Positions 39,402 to 46,979 of a stretch of DNA of 64,000 nucleotides are shown here, piece by piece. Location: contig NZ_BAMS01000002.1 of the NCBI RefSeq assembly GCF_000616095.1, positions 62,001 to 126,000 of the forward strand, in the 5' to 3' direction. The number at the start of each line of letters is the position of its first letter. Position 1 is the first letter of the stretch. This DNA is from Sneathiella glossodoripedis JCM 23214 (GTDB lineage Bacteria; Pseudomonadota; Alphaproteobacteria; Sneathiellales; Sneathiellaceae). Position numbers and translations under genes: made by a program. The notes under the pieces are model-generated. The model searched no databases. It saw nothing but the letters and a program-made list of their open reading frames with translations, and was not told where the DNA came from.

Positions 39402-39731
39402 ATGTCGAAACTGACATTCGTTAAACCGAACGGAGACCGAGTGGAAGTCGTTGCGCCAATTGGCAAAACCCTTCTTGAAATTGCTCATCAGAATGGTCTT
39501 GAGCTTGAGGGCGCATGTGAAGGCAGTCTCGCCTGCTCAACCTGTCATCTGATTATTGACGAAGATGATTTTGACCGTTTGCCTGAAGCCTCTGACGATG
39601 AAGAGGATATGCTGGACCTTGCTTGGGGATTGACACCAACATCCCGCCTCGGGTGCCAGATTGTCATGACCGAAGAGCTTGAAGGCATGGTTGTGACTTT
39701 ACCAAGCGGCTTTAACAATCAGTTATTTTAG
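39402..39731 (+). CDS. fdx: 2Fe-2S ferredoxin, adrenodoxin/Isc type
   Basis: A 109-residue electron carrier with cluster ligands Cys39, Cys45, Cys48 (CEGSLACSTC) and Cys85 (SRLGCQIV). The spacing and the acidic patch before the last Cys mark the vertebrate-type/Isc ferredoxins that work in Fe-S assembly and with P450s. ATG at 39402 lies 38 bases after the corrected desulfurase stop. The ferredoxin-NADP reductase at 41263-42582 is a plausible electron donor. Confidence 0.93.
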   Translation: MSKLTFVKPNGDRVEVVAPIGKTLLEIAHQNGLELEGACEGSLACSTCHLIIDEDDFDRLPEASDDEEDMLDLAWGLTPTSRLGCQIVMTEELEGMVVTLPSGFNNQLF

Positions 39732-39737
39732 CATCTC

Positions 39738-40406
39738 ATGTCTGAAACGCTTTTTGACCGCTTGAAAGCGGCTAATCTGGACCATTGGAACGCTTACATT
39801 CATCATGCATTCGTTGTCGGGATGCAGGATGGCAGCTTACCCAAGACCGCGTTTCAATTCTATCTGGTGCAGGATTATCTGTTCCTGATCCAGTTTGCAC
39901 GCGCTTACGCTCTTGCGGCCTACAAAGCTAACACGCTTGAAGACCTGAAAGCGGCTGCTGAAACGGTGACTGCTTTGACCGATACGGAAATGAAGCTTCA
40001 TGTGCAATATTGCGAAGAATGGGGCATCAGTGAAAAGGAAATGCAGGCAACCGCGGAAGCACCGCAAAATATGGCATATACCCGTTATGTGATGGAGCGC
40101 GGTATGTCAGGCGATATTCTCGATTTATATGTCGCGCTTGCCCCTTGTGTCGTGGGATATGGTGAAATCGGTGCGCGCCTCATATCTTCTCCTGATACGT
40201 TGCGCGAAGAAAACCCTTATCTTCCCTGGATCGAAATGTATGGCGGGGACGACTATCAATCAGTGGCAAAAGCGGCAATCTCCCAACTTGACCGATTGGC
40301 TGCCACAAGATTGACGGATGCCCGCTTTGATGATCTGTTAAAAACCTTTGGCGATGCAACCCGACTGGAAGTCGGCTTCTGGCAGATGGGTATAGATGCG
40401 ACTTGA
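39738..40406 (+). CDS. tenA: Thiaminase II / TenA family aminopyrimidine aminohydrolase
   Basis: A 222-residue all-helical protein that salvages thiamin breakdown products by hydrolysing aminopyrimidine. It has the family start LFDRLKAANLDHW, QFYLVQDYLFL, and catalytic Cys137 in ALAPCVVGYGEIG. The C-terminal Glu in LEVGFWQMGI is also conserved. It starts six bases after the ferredoxin stop, so it shares that transcript. Confidence 0.93.
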   Translation: MSETLFDRLKAANLDHWNAYIHHAFVVGMQDGSLPKTAFQFYLVQDYLFLIQFARAYALAAYKANTLEDLKAAAETVTALTDTEMKLHVQYCEEWGISEKEMQATAEAPQNMAYTRYVMERGMSGDILDLYVALAPCVVGYGEIGARLISSPDTLREENPYLPWIEMYGGDDYQSVAKAAISQLDRLAATRLTDARFDDLLKTFGDATRLEVGFWQMGIDAT

Positions 40407-40456
40407 GGTCGCTCGCAGTTCTATCTCTTAATTCTGTTTTTCTGCGAATTTTCGCT

Positions 40457-41263
40457 CTATTCTGGATATCCTTCAAGCTCCCACAGGATTTGAGCCTCTT
40501 CCGTGAAGCAGACATGACTGACAAGTGAGTGATCCTTCGTCCATAGATGCAGCAGAATGTCAGCAGGTTCATCTACGGTTCCAAGCCGCTCGCTTCCCGT
40601 CAGATTTAACATGACCTTATGCGAGGTTGACGCGCAAATCTCTGCGTGAACTCCGTAAAAATTGGAACTGATGGTTCGGTGAAGATGTCCGCAGAAAATA
40701 CGCAATACCTGTTTGTGTCTGGAAATAACCTCTCCAAATTTGTCAGCATCTTTCAGACCCATTTCATCCATCGGTTTAATCCCGGTCAGGAAGGGGGGGT
40801 GATGCATGAAAATTAAGGTTGGCATTGTCGGTTTTTCGGACAGGGTTTTATCCAGCCATGCAAGGCGTTCTTCACATAATCTACCCCAGGCCTGACCTTT
40901 GACATTGGTGTCCAACATGACATGCCGAAGCCCTTCTTCTTCCCAGCAATATTGGATATAATCTGTCTTTGGCACATAAGCGTGATCTGCAAATTTCTGG
41001 CGAAAAGTCTCACGGCAGTCGTGATTACCAATGCCAAGATATGCCGGAATTTCCAGTGTCGCCAGAACTGCAGACAGGGCATCATATTCATCGGCGCCCC
41101 CTTCATTGACCAGATCACCGGTTATGACTGCAAATTTCGGGCGGGGTTCCATGGCATTTACGCGATCAATGGCACGCTGCAATTTGTCGATTGTCAGGTA
41201 AAGATCGTGAAATTCTGACTGACGGACCGTTACATGCGGATCACTCAACTGCGCAATAATCAT
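40457..41263 (-). CDS. Metallophosphoesterase, CpdA-like phosphodiesterase
   Basis: A 268-residue calcineurin-like phosphoesterase with the metal-binding set AQLSDPHV, GDLVNEGG, GNHD, MHHPPF and GHLHR. This layout matches class III cyclic nucleotide phosphodiesterases such as CpdA; the natural substrate is not proven. Its ATG overlaps the fprA-type gene stop by one base, so they are co-translated. Confidence 0.88.
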   Translation of the reverse strand: MIIAQLSDPHVTVRQSEFHDLYLTIDKLQRAIDRVNAMEPRPKFAVITGDLVNEGGADEYDALSAVLATLEIPAYLGIGNHDCRETFRQKFADHAYVPKTDYIQYCWEEEGLRHVMLDTNVKGQAWGRLCEERLAWLDKTLSEKPTMPTLIFMHHPPFLTGIKPMDEMGLKDADKFGEVISRHKQVLRIFCGHLHRTISSNFYGVHAEICASTSHKVMLNLTGSERLGTVDEPADILLHLWTKDHSLVSHVCFTEEAQILWELEGYPE

Positions 41264-42582
41264 TAAACCTGTCCTTCGCGTAATAACTTCAGCATATCCC
41301 GTGTGCGTACGAATTTGCGTCTTGGGCTTTCATCCTTCGCCCGCTGTTTTTCAGCTTCGTTGATTTGTTCCCAATCAGAGAAGGTCACGGTTTCAATTCC
41401 CTTCTCCTGGCAATAGGCATCCAGCCCTTTGGCACCGGATTTACTTCCATCGCCTCCATCGCAATGGTCAGCGACAATAACATCGACAACTCTTTGGCTA
41501 TCCAATCTGTTCGTGCCAATCGTTCCCGATGGGCCACGTTTGGCCCAACCAACGACATACAGATGCTCATCCACTTTGCCATCGGTGTTTTTTACAACGC
41601 CTTTTTCGACGGGTAAGCCGCCAACATTGACCAGCTCATAGCCAATGCAGGTGACTAGCAGATCACAGGGATATTCAACAAACTCTCCGCTCCCGACAGC
41701 CTTGCCATCTTCGATCCGGTTCTTCTCAAAACGGACCTTTTCAATGCGATCATCACCGTATATGTGGGTGGGGGAGAGCAAAAAATCAAGGCTGAGCAAG
41801 CGTTTGCCGGCTACTGGCTTGTTAGCGGCATAGTCGCGCAGCAGGCTCAGGTTATTATTGACCACCTTTGTCTCTTTGGCATCTGTACCTTCAAAACTGT
41901 CAGGGATGAGCGCTGGATCCGTGACCGTGACTGCTGTGCTCAGATCCTTGAACTCACTCAGCTCTTTAGTTGAAAACTGGGCGTGTTCAGGGCCGCGTCT
42001 ACCAATTACGCGAACATGTTCAATTGGACTGTCAAAGATCATCTCGCGGGCATGATCCACAAGATCGCTATCTTTCATCTCTTCAGTACTGCTGAGCAGA
42101 ACACGGGCAACGTCTAGGGCGACATTTCCATTGCCGATTACAATCGCGTTCTTGATATTCAGATGTGGGACAGCGTTTCGGTATTCCGGGTGACCATTAT
42201 ACCAATAGACAAAGACCTGTGCGCCGAATACCCCTTCCTTGTCTTCACCTTCAATGCCCAATTCTCTATCTTTGGGGGTGCCGATTGCCATTACGACAAC
42301 ATCGTAAATTTCCCGCAATGTCTGCAAAGAAATATCATCACCAAAAGAGATATTCCCAACGAAACGGACATTTTCATTTTCCATTATCTTGTCAAAGGCG
42401 CGGCTGACATTTTTTGTCGTTTGATGGTCCGGCGCGACACCGGTGCGGATTAACCCATATGGGGTTGCGAGTTTTTCGAGGATATCGATTTCGCAGCCGG
42501 GACATTTGTCAATAAGCGCTCCTGCCGTATACATGCCAGCGGGGCCCGATCCAATAATTGCAACCTTCAGAGCATTACCCAT
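41263..42582 (-). CDS. Ferredoxin-NADP+ reductase, adrenodoxin reductase type
   Basis: A 439-residue FAD enzyme with the N-terminal dinucleotide motif IIGSGPAGMY, the second motif VIGNGNVALD, and RIGRRGPEHAQFS-like segment VIGRRGPEHAQFS. The late WAKRGPSGTIGTNR is a hallmark of the adrenodoxin reductase/FprA family. It would pass electrons from NADPH to a 2Fe-2S ferredoxin such as the one at 39402-39731. The start overlaps the paaX-like gene by eight bases. Confidence 0.94.
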   Translation of the reverse strand: MGNALKVAIIGSGPAGMYTAGALIDKCPGCEIDILEKLATPYGLIRTGVAPDHQTTKNVSRAFDKIMENENVRFVGNISFGDDISLQTLREIYDVVVMAIGTPKDRELGIEGEDKEGVFGAQVFVYWYNGHPEYRNAVPHLNIKNAIVIGNGNVALDVARVLLSSTEEMKDSDLVDHAREMIFDSPIEHVRVIGRRGPEHAQFSTKELSEFKDLSTAVTVTDPALIPDSFEGTDAKETKVVNNNLSLLRDYAANKPVAGKRLLSLDFLLSPTHIYGDDRIEKVRFEKNRIEDGKAVGSGEFVEYPCDLLVTCIGYELVNVGGLPVEKGVVKNTDGKVDEHLYVVGWAKRGPSGTIGTNRLDSQRVVDVIVADHCDGGDGSKSGAKGLDAYCQEKGIETVTFSDWEQINEAEKQRAKDESPRRKFVRTRDMLKLLREGQV

Positions 42583-43528
42583 CCTGTTCCTCCCTACCCA
42601 TCAGACCACCAAAGCGCTTTTCAAAGTCAGCGGATGCGGCCGGCAATGGGCCCCCGATTGTCTTTAAAACCTGCATCAGATGTATCTCCGCCTGCTGCCA
42701 GATCCGCTGGTAAATGTCGTGAAACAGGTCTCGCGCCCGCATACCGTGCCAGTTTTCAGGCAGCAATGTTTCTGGCAGCATCGGATCACGAAGCAGGGCA
42801 CGCCGATAGTCGTGCACAAGCAGGGTTCTGACGACGAATGCCTGTTGATCACTGAGCGTCTCGCCCTTTTTAATGGCTGTTTCAATGGGCTCAAAATGCG
42901 CGATGAAATCACTATAGCCTTTTTCAATTTCTTCCAGATTCCATCCTTTTTGCACAACGATATGGGCGCTTGGCTCCTCTGTCAGTGCAAATTCGGCGCC
43001 CTTGATAAAGGTGACATGCGACTGTACGCCAAGGTCTTCCACAAGTTGTGCGACCCGATTTGGCGGACATTGCGGATGGGCAAAAATGCCGGCGCCCAGA
43101 TCCCCAAATCCCAGCCAGCCCAGTTCAATTGCCAACTGGCGTTTCTGATCATCATTTAATTTGCGACGTTCAGAAAACAGCAGCGTCCATTCACCATCCC
43201 ATTCCTGCGGCAAATGGTTGTATATGCGCTTTGTTGCCTCTTCGAAGCGGTGTTGACCACTTTTGGTGAGGGTATAATAACTTTTGCGGCCCCGTTGTAC
43301 GCTGCTTAGCAATTGATCATTTTTCAGTCGAAAAACAGAAGTCCGCACAGCGCGTTCATTCAGGCCGAGACAGTCAACCAGATCGATCAGACTGCCAAGC
43401 CACACGGTGCCGCCATGGGGTGCAATGGAATCGCCCCAAATGGTGACCAGCAGAGAGCGTGCCTTCAAATTCAGTTGCTCAGGAAGTTTTGAGAGCCGTC
43501 GCGTCAGCGCCGGTATATCTCCGCCCAT
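42575..43528 (-). CDS. PaaX family transcriptional repressor
   Basis: A 317-residue regulator with the PaaX winged-helix N-domain (LKARSLLVTIWGDSI, RAVRTSVFRLKNDQLLSS, GRKSYYTLT) and the C-terminal PaaX domain (LLRDPMLPETLLPENWHG). PaaX proteins sense aryl-CoA esters such as phenylacetyl-CoA. No paa catabolic genes are present here, so its target may be its own operon with the reductase and phosphoesterase. A possible operator lies 21 bases upstream. Confidence 0.93.
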   Translation of the reverse strand: MGGDIPALTRRLSKLPEQLNLKARSLLVTIWGDSIAPHGGTVWLGSLIDLVDCLGLNERAVRTSVFRLKNDQLLSSVQRGRKSYYTLTKSGQHRFEEATKRIYNHLPQEWDGEWTLLFSERRKLNDDQKRQLAIELGWLGFGDLGAGIFAHPQCPPNRVAQLVEDLGVQSHVTFIKGAEFALTEEPSAHIVVQKGWNLEEIEKGYSDFIAHFEPIETAIKKGETLSDQQAFVVRTLLVHDYRRALLRDPMLPETLLPENWHGMRARDLFHDIYQRIWQQAEIHLMQVLKTIGGPLPAASADFEKRFGGLMGREEQDG

Positions 43529-43548
43529 TACTCACACCCTGTGTCCAA

Positions 43549-43583
43549 ATACGATACGACTTTCTTTTGGTTGTGTATCATAT
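43549..43583. promoter_or_regulatory. Inverted repeat upstream of the paaX-like gene
   Basis: ATACGATAC (43549-43557) and GTATCATAT (43575-43583) match as inverted copies at eight of nine positions with a 17-base spacer. A widely spaced inverted site fits PaaX autoregulation. The right half lies inside the 64-bp direct repeat; the left half lies just outside it. On the minus strand the right half also contains TATGAT, a possible -10 box. Confidence 0.45.
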
Positions 43584-43621
43584 TGACCCAACTCCGGGCG
43601 AAGTACCAGTGAAATCTGTGT
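43558..43621. repeat. 64-bp direct repeat, left copy
   Basis: This 64-bp block, beginning GACTTTCTTTTGG and ending GAAATCTGTGT, recurs without a mismatch at 44677-44740. Identity stops abruptly at both ends. The copies bracket the plus-strand lipoprotein gene. Confidence 0.97.
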
Positions 43622-43687
43622 CGCGATAGGCCTGTCGAAGCAACAGGACACAATCTACACTATTGCATAAGACAATCATAATATTAA

Positions 43688-43715
43688 TTGACTGTATTTG
43701 ATTTTACTATACTAT
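43688..43715 (+). promoter_or_regulatory. Candidate promoter of the lipoprotein gene
   Basis: TTGACT (43688-43693) and TACTAT (43710-43715) at 16-bp spacing lie in an A/T-rich stretch 23 bases before the ATG. Both boxes lie inside the insert, so the cargo gene seems to carry its own promoter. Confidence 0.5.
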
Positions 43716-43738
43716 CACAACTAGAGGTGGAGGGCGAA

Positions 43739-44677
43739 ATGAAAAAATACATTTTTTGGGCTGCCATGACAATGCTCACAGCTTGTTCTGGCTTAAGTAC
43801 TGTTCCTACTTCAGGGGAACAAGCTTCAGGCTATGGATATGTTCCGCTTGATGGGCTTGCAGTAGAGTTTAACAAAAAATGTGTTGACCCAAATGCGGCT
43901 TTGAAACTGTTCCCTGACGTCACGCTAAGGTTTGCTGTGGGGAGTTACGACGTAAATGGAGAGTTAACTTATGGCCCCGCAACAGTTACAACAAAAGGTC
44001 AAACATACAAAGCGATACTGGATTATGTGAACATTGACGCTGTTCCAATCACCTTTCTGATTAGAAAAAGAATATCAAATGAAGATAATACTTTATGGGT
44101 TCCTCTCACAGCTCCTGTGCCAGATAAATTCTTAGTAATCGCATATGATGCAGTCCAGGTTATTGAAAAAGAACGGTTGCTTTCTAGTTCTGACGTAAGG
44201 ACAAATTTAACCACTACTTTTGGCGAAGTCAGAACAGATAAAAAATTTAAAGACTATGATCTTGTTACAATGCCAGTTTATATTGGTGTTGGCCTGCGGC
44301 TGATTGCAGATATCGTTGCGTTGGAAGGTAAAATAAACCTAAGCGGCCTTGGTGTGATCGGGGCTGAAGCAGGTAACAAGAAATTGACTGGTAAGCTGAC
44401 GGTGCAAACAATCGGTGTAAATGGTTCTGCAATTGGAACTATATTGCCTTTACCGAGTAAGTTGGATCAAACAACTATTGAAAATGGGATCCTCGCCTTG
44501 GGCAGCGGGCGAACTTCTCTCTATAATAAAACCGAAGAAAACAGGAACTTGTGGGTTACGCCTAGAGTGGTGGGGCTATATAGCCCCGTAGGAACGAATT
44601 CTAGCTTAATAAATGCGCTTTATTCTGCTTTATCAAAAGTACCTCCCAGATGGCAGGGTGACTGCACGGATAAATAG
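43739..44677 (+). CDS. Putative lipoprotein of unknown function, in a direct-repeat-bounded insert
   Basis: I do not recognise this 312-residue protein. It has a lipoprotein signal: MKK, a hydrophobic stretch, then the lipobox LTAC with Cys16 as the lipidation site. The mature part is mostly predicted beta strands with few Cys (for example CVDP near residue 41 and CTDK at the end). The codon use looks more A/T-rich than its neighbours. A GGTGGAGGG ribosome binding site precedes the ATG. The gene is on the opposite strand to its flanking genes. Its TAG stop has its last base as the first base of the right 64-bp repeat, so the cargo ends exactly at the junction. Confidence 0.85.
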   Translation: MKKYIFWAAMTMLTACSGLSTVPTSGEQASGYGYVPLDGLAVEFNKKCVDPNAALKLFPDVTLRFAVGSYDVNGELTYGPATVTTKGQTYKAILDYVNIDAVPITFLIRKRISNEDNTLWVPLTAPVPDKFLVIAYDAVQVIEKERLLSSSDVRTNLTTTFGEVRTDKKFKDYDLVTMPVYIGVGLRLIADIVALEGKINLSGLGVIGAEAGNKKLTGKLTVQTIGVNGSAIGTILPLPSKLDQTTIENGILALGSGRTSLYNKTEENRNLWVTPRVVGLYSPVGTNSSLINALYSALSKVPPRWQGDCTDK

Positions 44678-44740
44678 ACTTTCTTTTGGTTGTGTATCAT
44701 ATTGACCCAACTCCGGGCGAAGTACCAGTGAAATCTGTGT
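44677..44740. repeat. 64-bp direct repeat, right copy
   Basis: Identical to 43558-43621 over all 64 bp. It ends four bases before the stop codon of the minus-strand amidohydrolase gene. The period between copies is 1119 bp. Confidence 0.97.
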
Positions 44741-44744
44741 GACT

Positions 44745-46082
44745 TTAGCTAATCAGTTTTTTGGCAATGTGACTGTGTTCTGCCATCAATGCCTCCATAT
44801 CCAACCCGATTACAGCACCGTCGCTCACCCGCCATTTTCCGCCTACCATCACATGATCAGCTTGGTGGGCGCCGCATAAAAGAAGTGCGGCAAGTGGATC
44901 ACCAGCTCCCGAAAAGCGGGGCTCATCCAGCTTGAAAAGTGCCAGATCCGCCTGCTTGCCAACGGTAATCTGGCCAATATCATCGCGTCCAAGGCACTGG
45001 GCCGATCCTTTGGTCGCAAATTCGAAAGCTTTTTGATGGGTCATTTCAGTGGCTTCATAGCGCAGGCGACCAAGCAAAAGCGCCTGACGCACTTCCTGAA
45101 TAAGGTTGGATCCATCATTGGAGGCGGAACCGTCTACACCAAGCCCAACAGGTGAGCCTGCCTCTTGTAATTCCAGGGTTCTGCAAATGCCGGAGCTGAG
45201 CACCATATTGGAAGAAGGGCAATGACAAATCCCGACGCCGGCCTCACCCAGCCGTTTAATTTCGTTATCGTCGAAATGAATGCCATGCGCAAGCCAGGTT
45301 TGATCTCCAAGCCATCCCACACTTTCCAGATAATCAAGCGGGCGCAGCGAAAACATCTTTTCGCAAAATGCTGTCTCGTCATGGGTTTCGGCAAGATGCG
45401 TGTGCAGGCGAACGTTCAGGTCTTTGGCAAGCTTGGCGCTATCCTTCATCAACTGGGTGCTCACCGAAAAAGGGGAGCAGGGGGCGAGTGCAATCTGAAC
45501 CATCGCGCCATTGCCGCGCTCGTGATAACGGTTAATCAGACGCTCGCTGTCGTTTAAAATTGCCTCTTCACTCTGCACTGTGCTCGGCGGCGGCAGTCCG
45601 CCCTGATCTTCCCCAAGGCTCATGGAGCCGCGCGTCAGCATCGCCCGAATGCCCATCGATCTTGCCGCTTCAACCTGTATGTCGATTGCCTCTTCAAGGG
45701 GACCGGGGAATAAATAGTGATGATCCGCCGCGGTGGTGCAACCTGAAAGAAGTAATTCAGCCAGCGCAAGCTGCGAGGAGAGCGCAATCATTTCTTCGCT
45801 CAGACCCGCCCAAATGGGATATAGCGATTGCAGCCATGGGAATAGTGGTTTGTTAAGGGCGGGCGGACATGCGCGCGTCAGTGTCTGGTAAAAATGATGG
45901 TGAGTATTGATCAGGCCGGGCAACAGGACATGTTCACTGGCATCGAAAACCTCAATACCTGTCATGTCTTTTGGTGTTTCACCAGAGCCGTAGGTCGCGG
46001 TTATCTGGTCATTTTCCACGAGGATGCCGCCGGCACAATTGTCGCCCAATACCGCGAGCGGATTTTTGATCCAGATTTTCAT
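44745..46082 (-). CDS. 8-oxoguanine deaminase-like amidohydrolase
   Basis: A 445-residue metal-dependent deaminase of the AtzB/TrzN/guanine-deaminase superfamily. It has the metal ligands in LINTHHHFYQTLTRA, HTHLAETHDE and VGLGVDGSASNDGS. The LFPWLQSLYPIW segment and the overall pattern match enzymes annotated as 8-oxoguanine deaminase, which convert that base to urate; hydroxyatrazine-type substrates are an alternative. It is divergent from the crp-like gene and may once have been followed directly by the paaX-like gene. Confidence 0.88.
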   Translation of the reverse strand: MKIWIKNPLAVLGDNCAGGILVENDQITATYGSGETPKDMTGIEVFDASEHVLLPGLINTHHHFYQTLTRACPPALNKPLFPWLQSLYPIWAGLSEEMIALSSQLALAELLLSGCTTAADHHYLFPGPLEEAIDIQVEAARSMGIRAMLTRGSMSLGEDQGGLPPPSTVQSEEAILNDSERLINRYHERGNGAMVQIALAPCSPFSVSTQLMKDSAKLAKDLNVRLHTHLAETHDETAFCEKMFSLRPLDYLESVGWLGDQTWLAHGIHFDDNEIKRLGEAGVGICHCPSSNMVLSSGICRTLELQEAGSPVGLGVDGSASNDGSNLIQEVRQALLLGRLRYEATEMTHQKAFEFATKGSAQCLGRDDIGQITVGKQADLALFKLDEPRFSGAGDPLAALLLCGAHQADHVMVGGKWRVSDGAVIGLDMEALMAEHSHIAKKLIS

Positions 46083-46152
46083 GACCGTTTACTCTGCTAC
46101 AGATTATTTTACGTGGAAATATTGGTAAAAACTCTACGTCAGTTGTGGAATT

Positions 46153-46174
46153 CTGACAAGTCAACAAATGTCAG
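46153..46174. promoter_or_regulatory. Inverted repeat between amidohydrolase and crp-like genes
   Basis: CTGACA (46153-46158) and TGTCAG (46169-46174) form an inverted repeat with a 10-base spacer, followed on the plus strand by CTTTTTT. It could be an operator for the divergent pair or a small terminator-like hairpin. Confidence 0.3.
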
Positions 46175-46277
46175 CTTTTTTGACCTTTTTATGCTAATTT
46201 TGTTGCTCAAATCGGATTTAGCCTTAATTTTGCTTTGGGTACAAATGCAGTTACGGGTACAAGGCGTAAGAGCGGCT

Positions 46278-46978
46278 ATGCAAAGCTTGGATAACATTGA
46301 ATTACTCTCAGGACTGACAGCGGCAGAGCGGCAGGAAATTGCCGCAAAATGTAGCTGGAAAACCTACTCGCCCGGAAAACAGATACTGGAAAAATCCAGC
46401 ACCAGCCGCGACGTGTTTTTTGTCGTCTCGGGCAGTGTGAATATCGTCAATTTTGGTGTCTCCGGACGGGAAGTCGCTTATGCTACGGTTGAAGCGGGTC
46501 AGTATTTTGGTGAGCTTTCAGCCATTGACGGGCGTCCGCGTTCCGCAAATGTGATCGCGAACAAGGAATGTGTTCTGGCGTCCATGTCACCGGAAAATTT
46601 CACCGAACTGCTCAAAGATCATCCGGAAGTTTCCATTCAGGTATTGCAGCGGCTGGCCCGGATTATCCGTGTTAATGACGAAAGAATTCTGGACCTCTCC
46701 ACGCTTGGCGCCGTGCAACGGGTTTGTCAGGAACTTCTGCGCATGGCGGAACCTGATCCGGTTACCCCCGGATCATGCTCATTTACCCTATGCCCACACA
46801 AAGTGCGATCGCCAGCAGGGTATCCACTACGCGCGAAACCGTGGCTCGTGTTCTGGGGCAATTGTCACATGATGACCTCGTCCTCAAGAAGGGTAAAAAC
46901 CTGTACCTGAAAAACCGCGCCGGGATTGAAGAGCTGATCAACTCACTGGCAAGCTCGACATCAAACGTCGCGCGTTAG
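46278..46978 (+). CDS. Crp/Fnr family transcriptional regulator, frame broken
   Basis: A cyclic-nucleotide-binding-fold regulator: effector domain at about residues 15-130 (GQYFGELSAIDGRPRSANV), dimerisation helix, then a C-terminal winged helix with recognition region ASRVSTTRETVARVLGQL. The frame breaks at 46777/46778; one more G (TGG for TG) gives GSWLIYPMPTQSAIA and a 233-residue protein ending at 46978. The effector domain keeps GELSAIDGRPRSA, consistent with cNMP binding, and lacks the Fnr cysteines. ATG at 46278 is chosen; an ATG at 46245 is also in frame. Confidence 0.9.
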
Positions 46979-46979
46979 G

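Noticed and set aside
43558-44740. CRISPR-like or IS-type repeat pair
   Set aside because: Only two copies, 1.1 kb apart, in direct orientation, with no cas genes, transposase or terminal inverted repeats.
45894-46277. A 128-residue N-terminal extension of the Crp/Fnr regulator
   Set aside because: The extension overlaps the divergent amidohydrolase gene and its promoter region; the conserved regulator starts near 46278.
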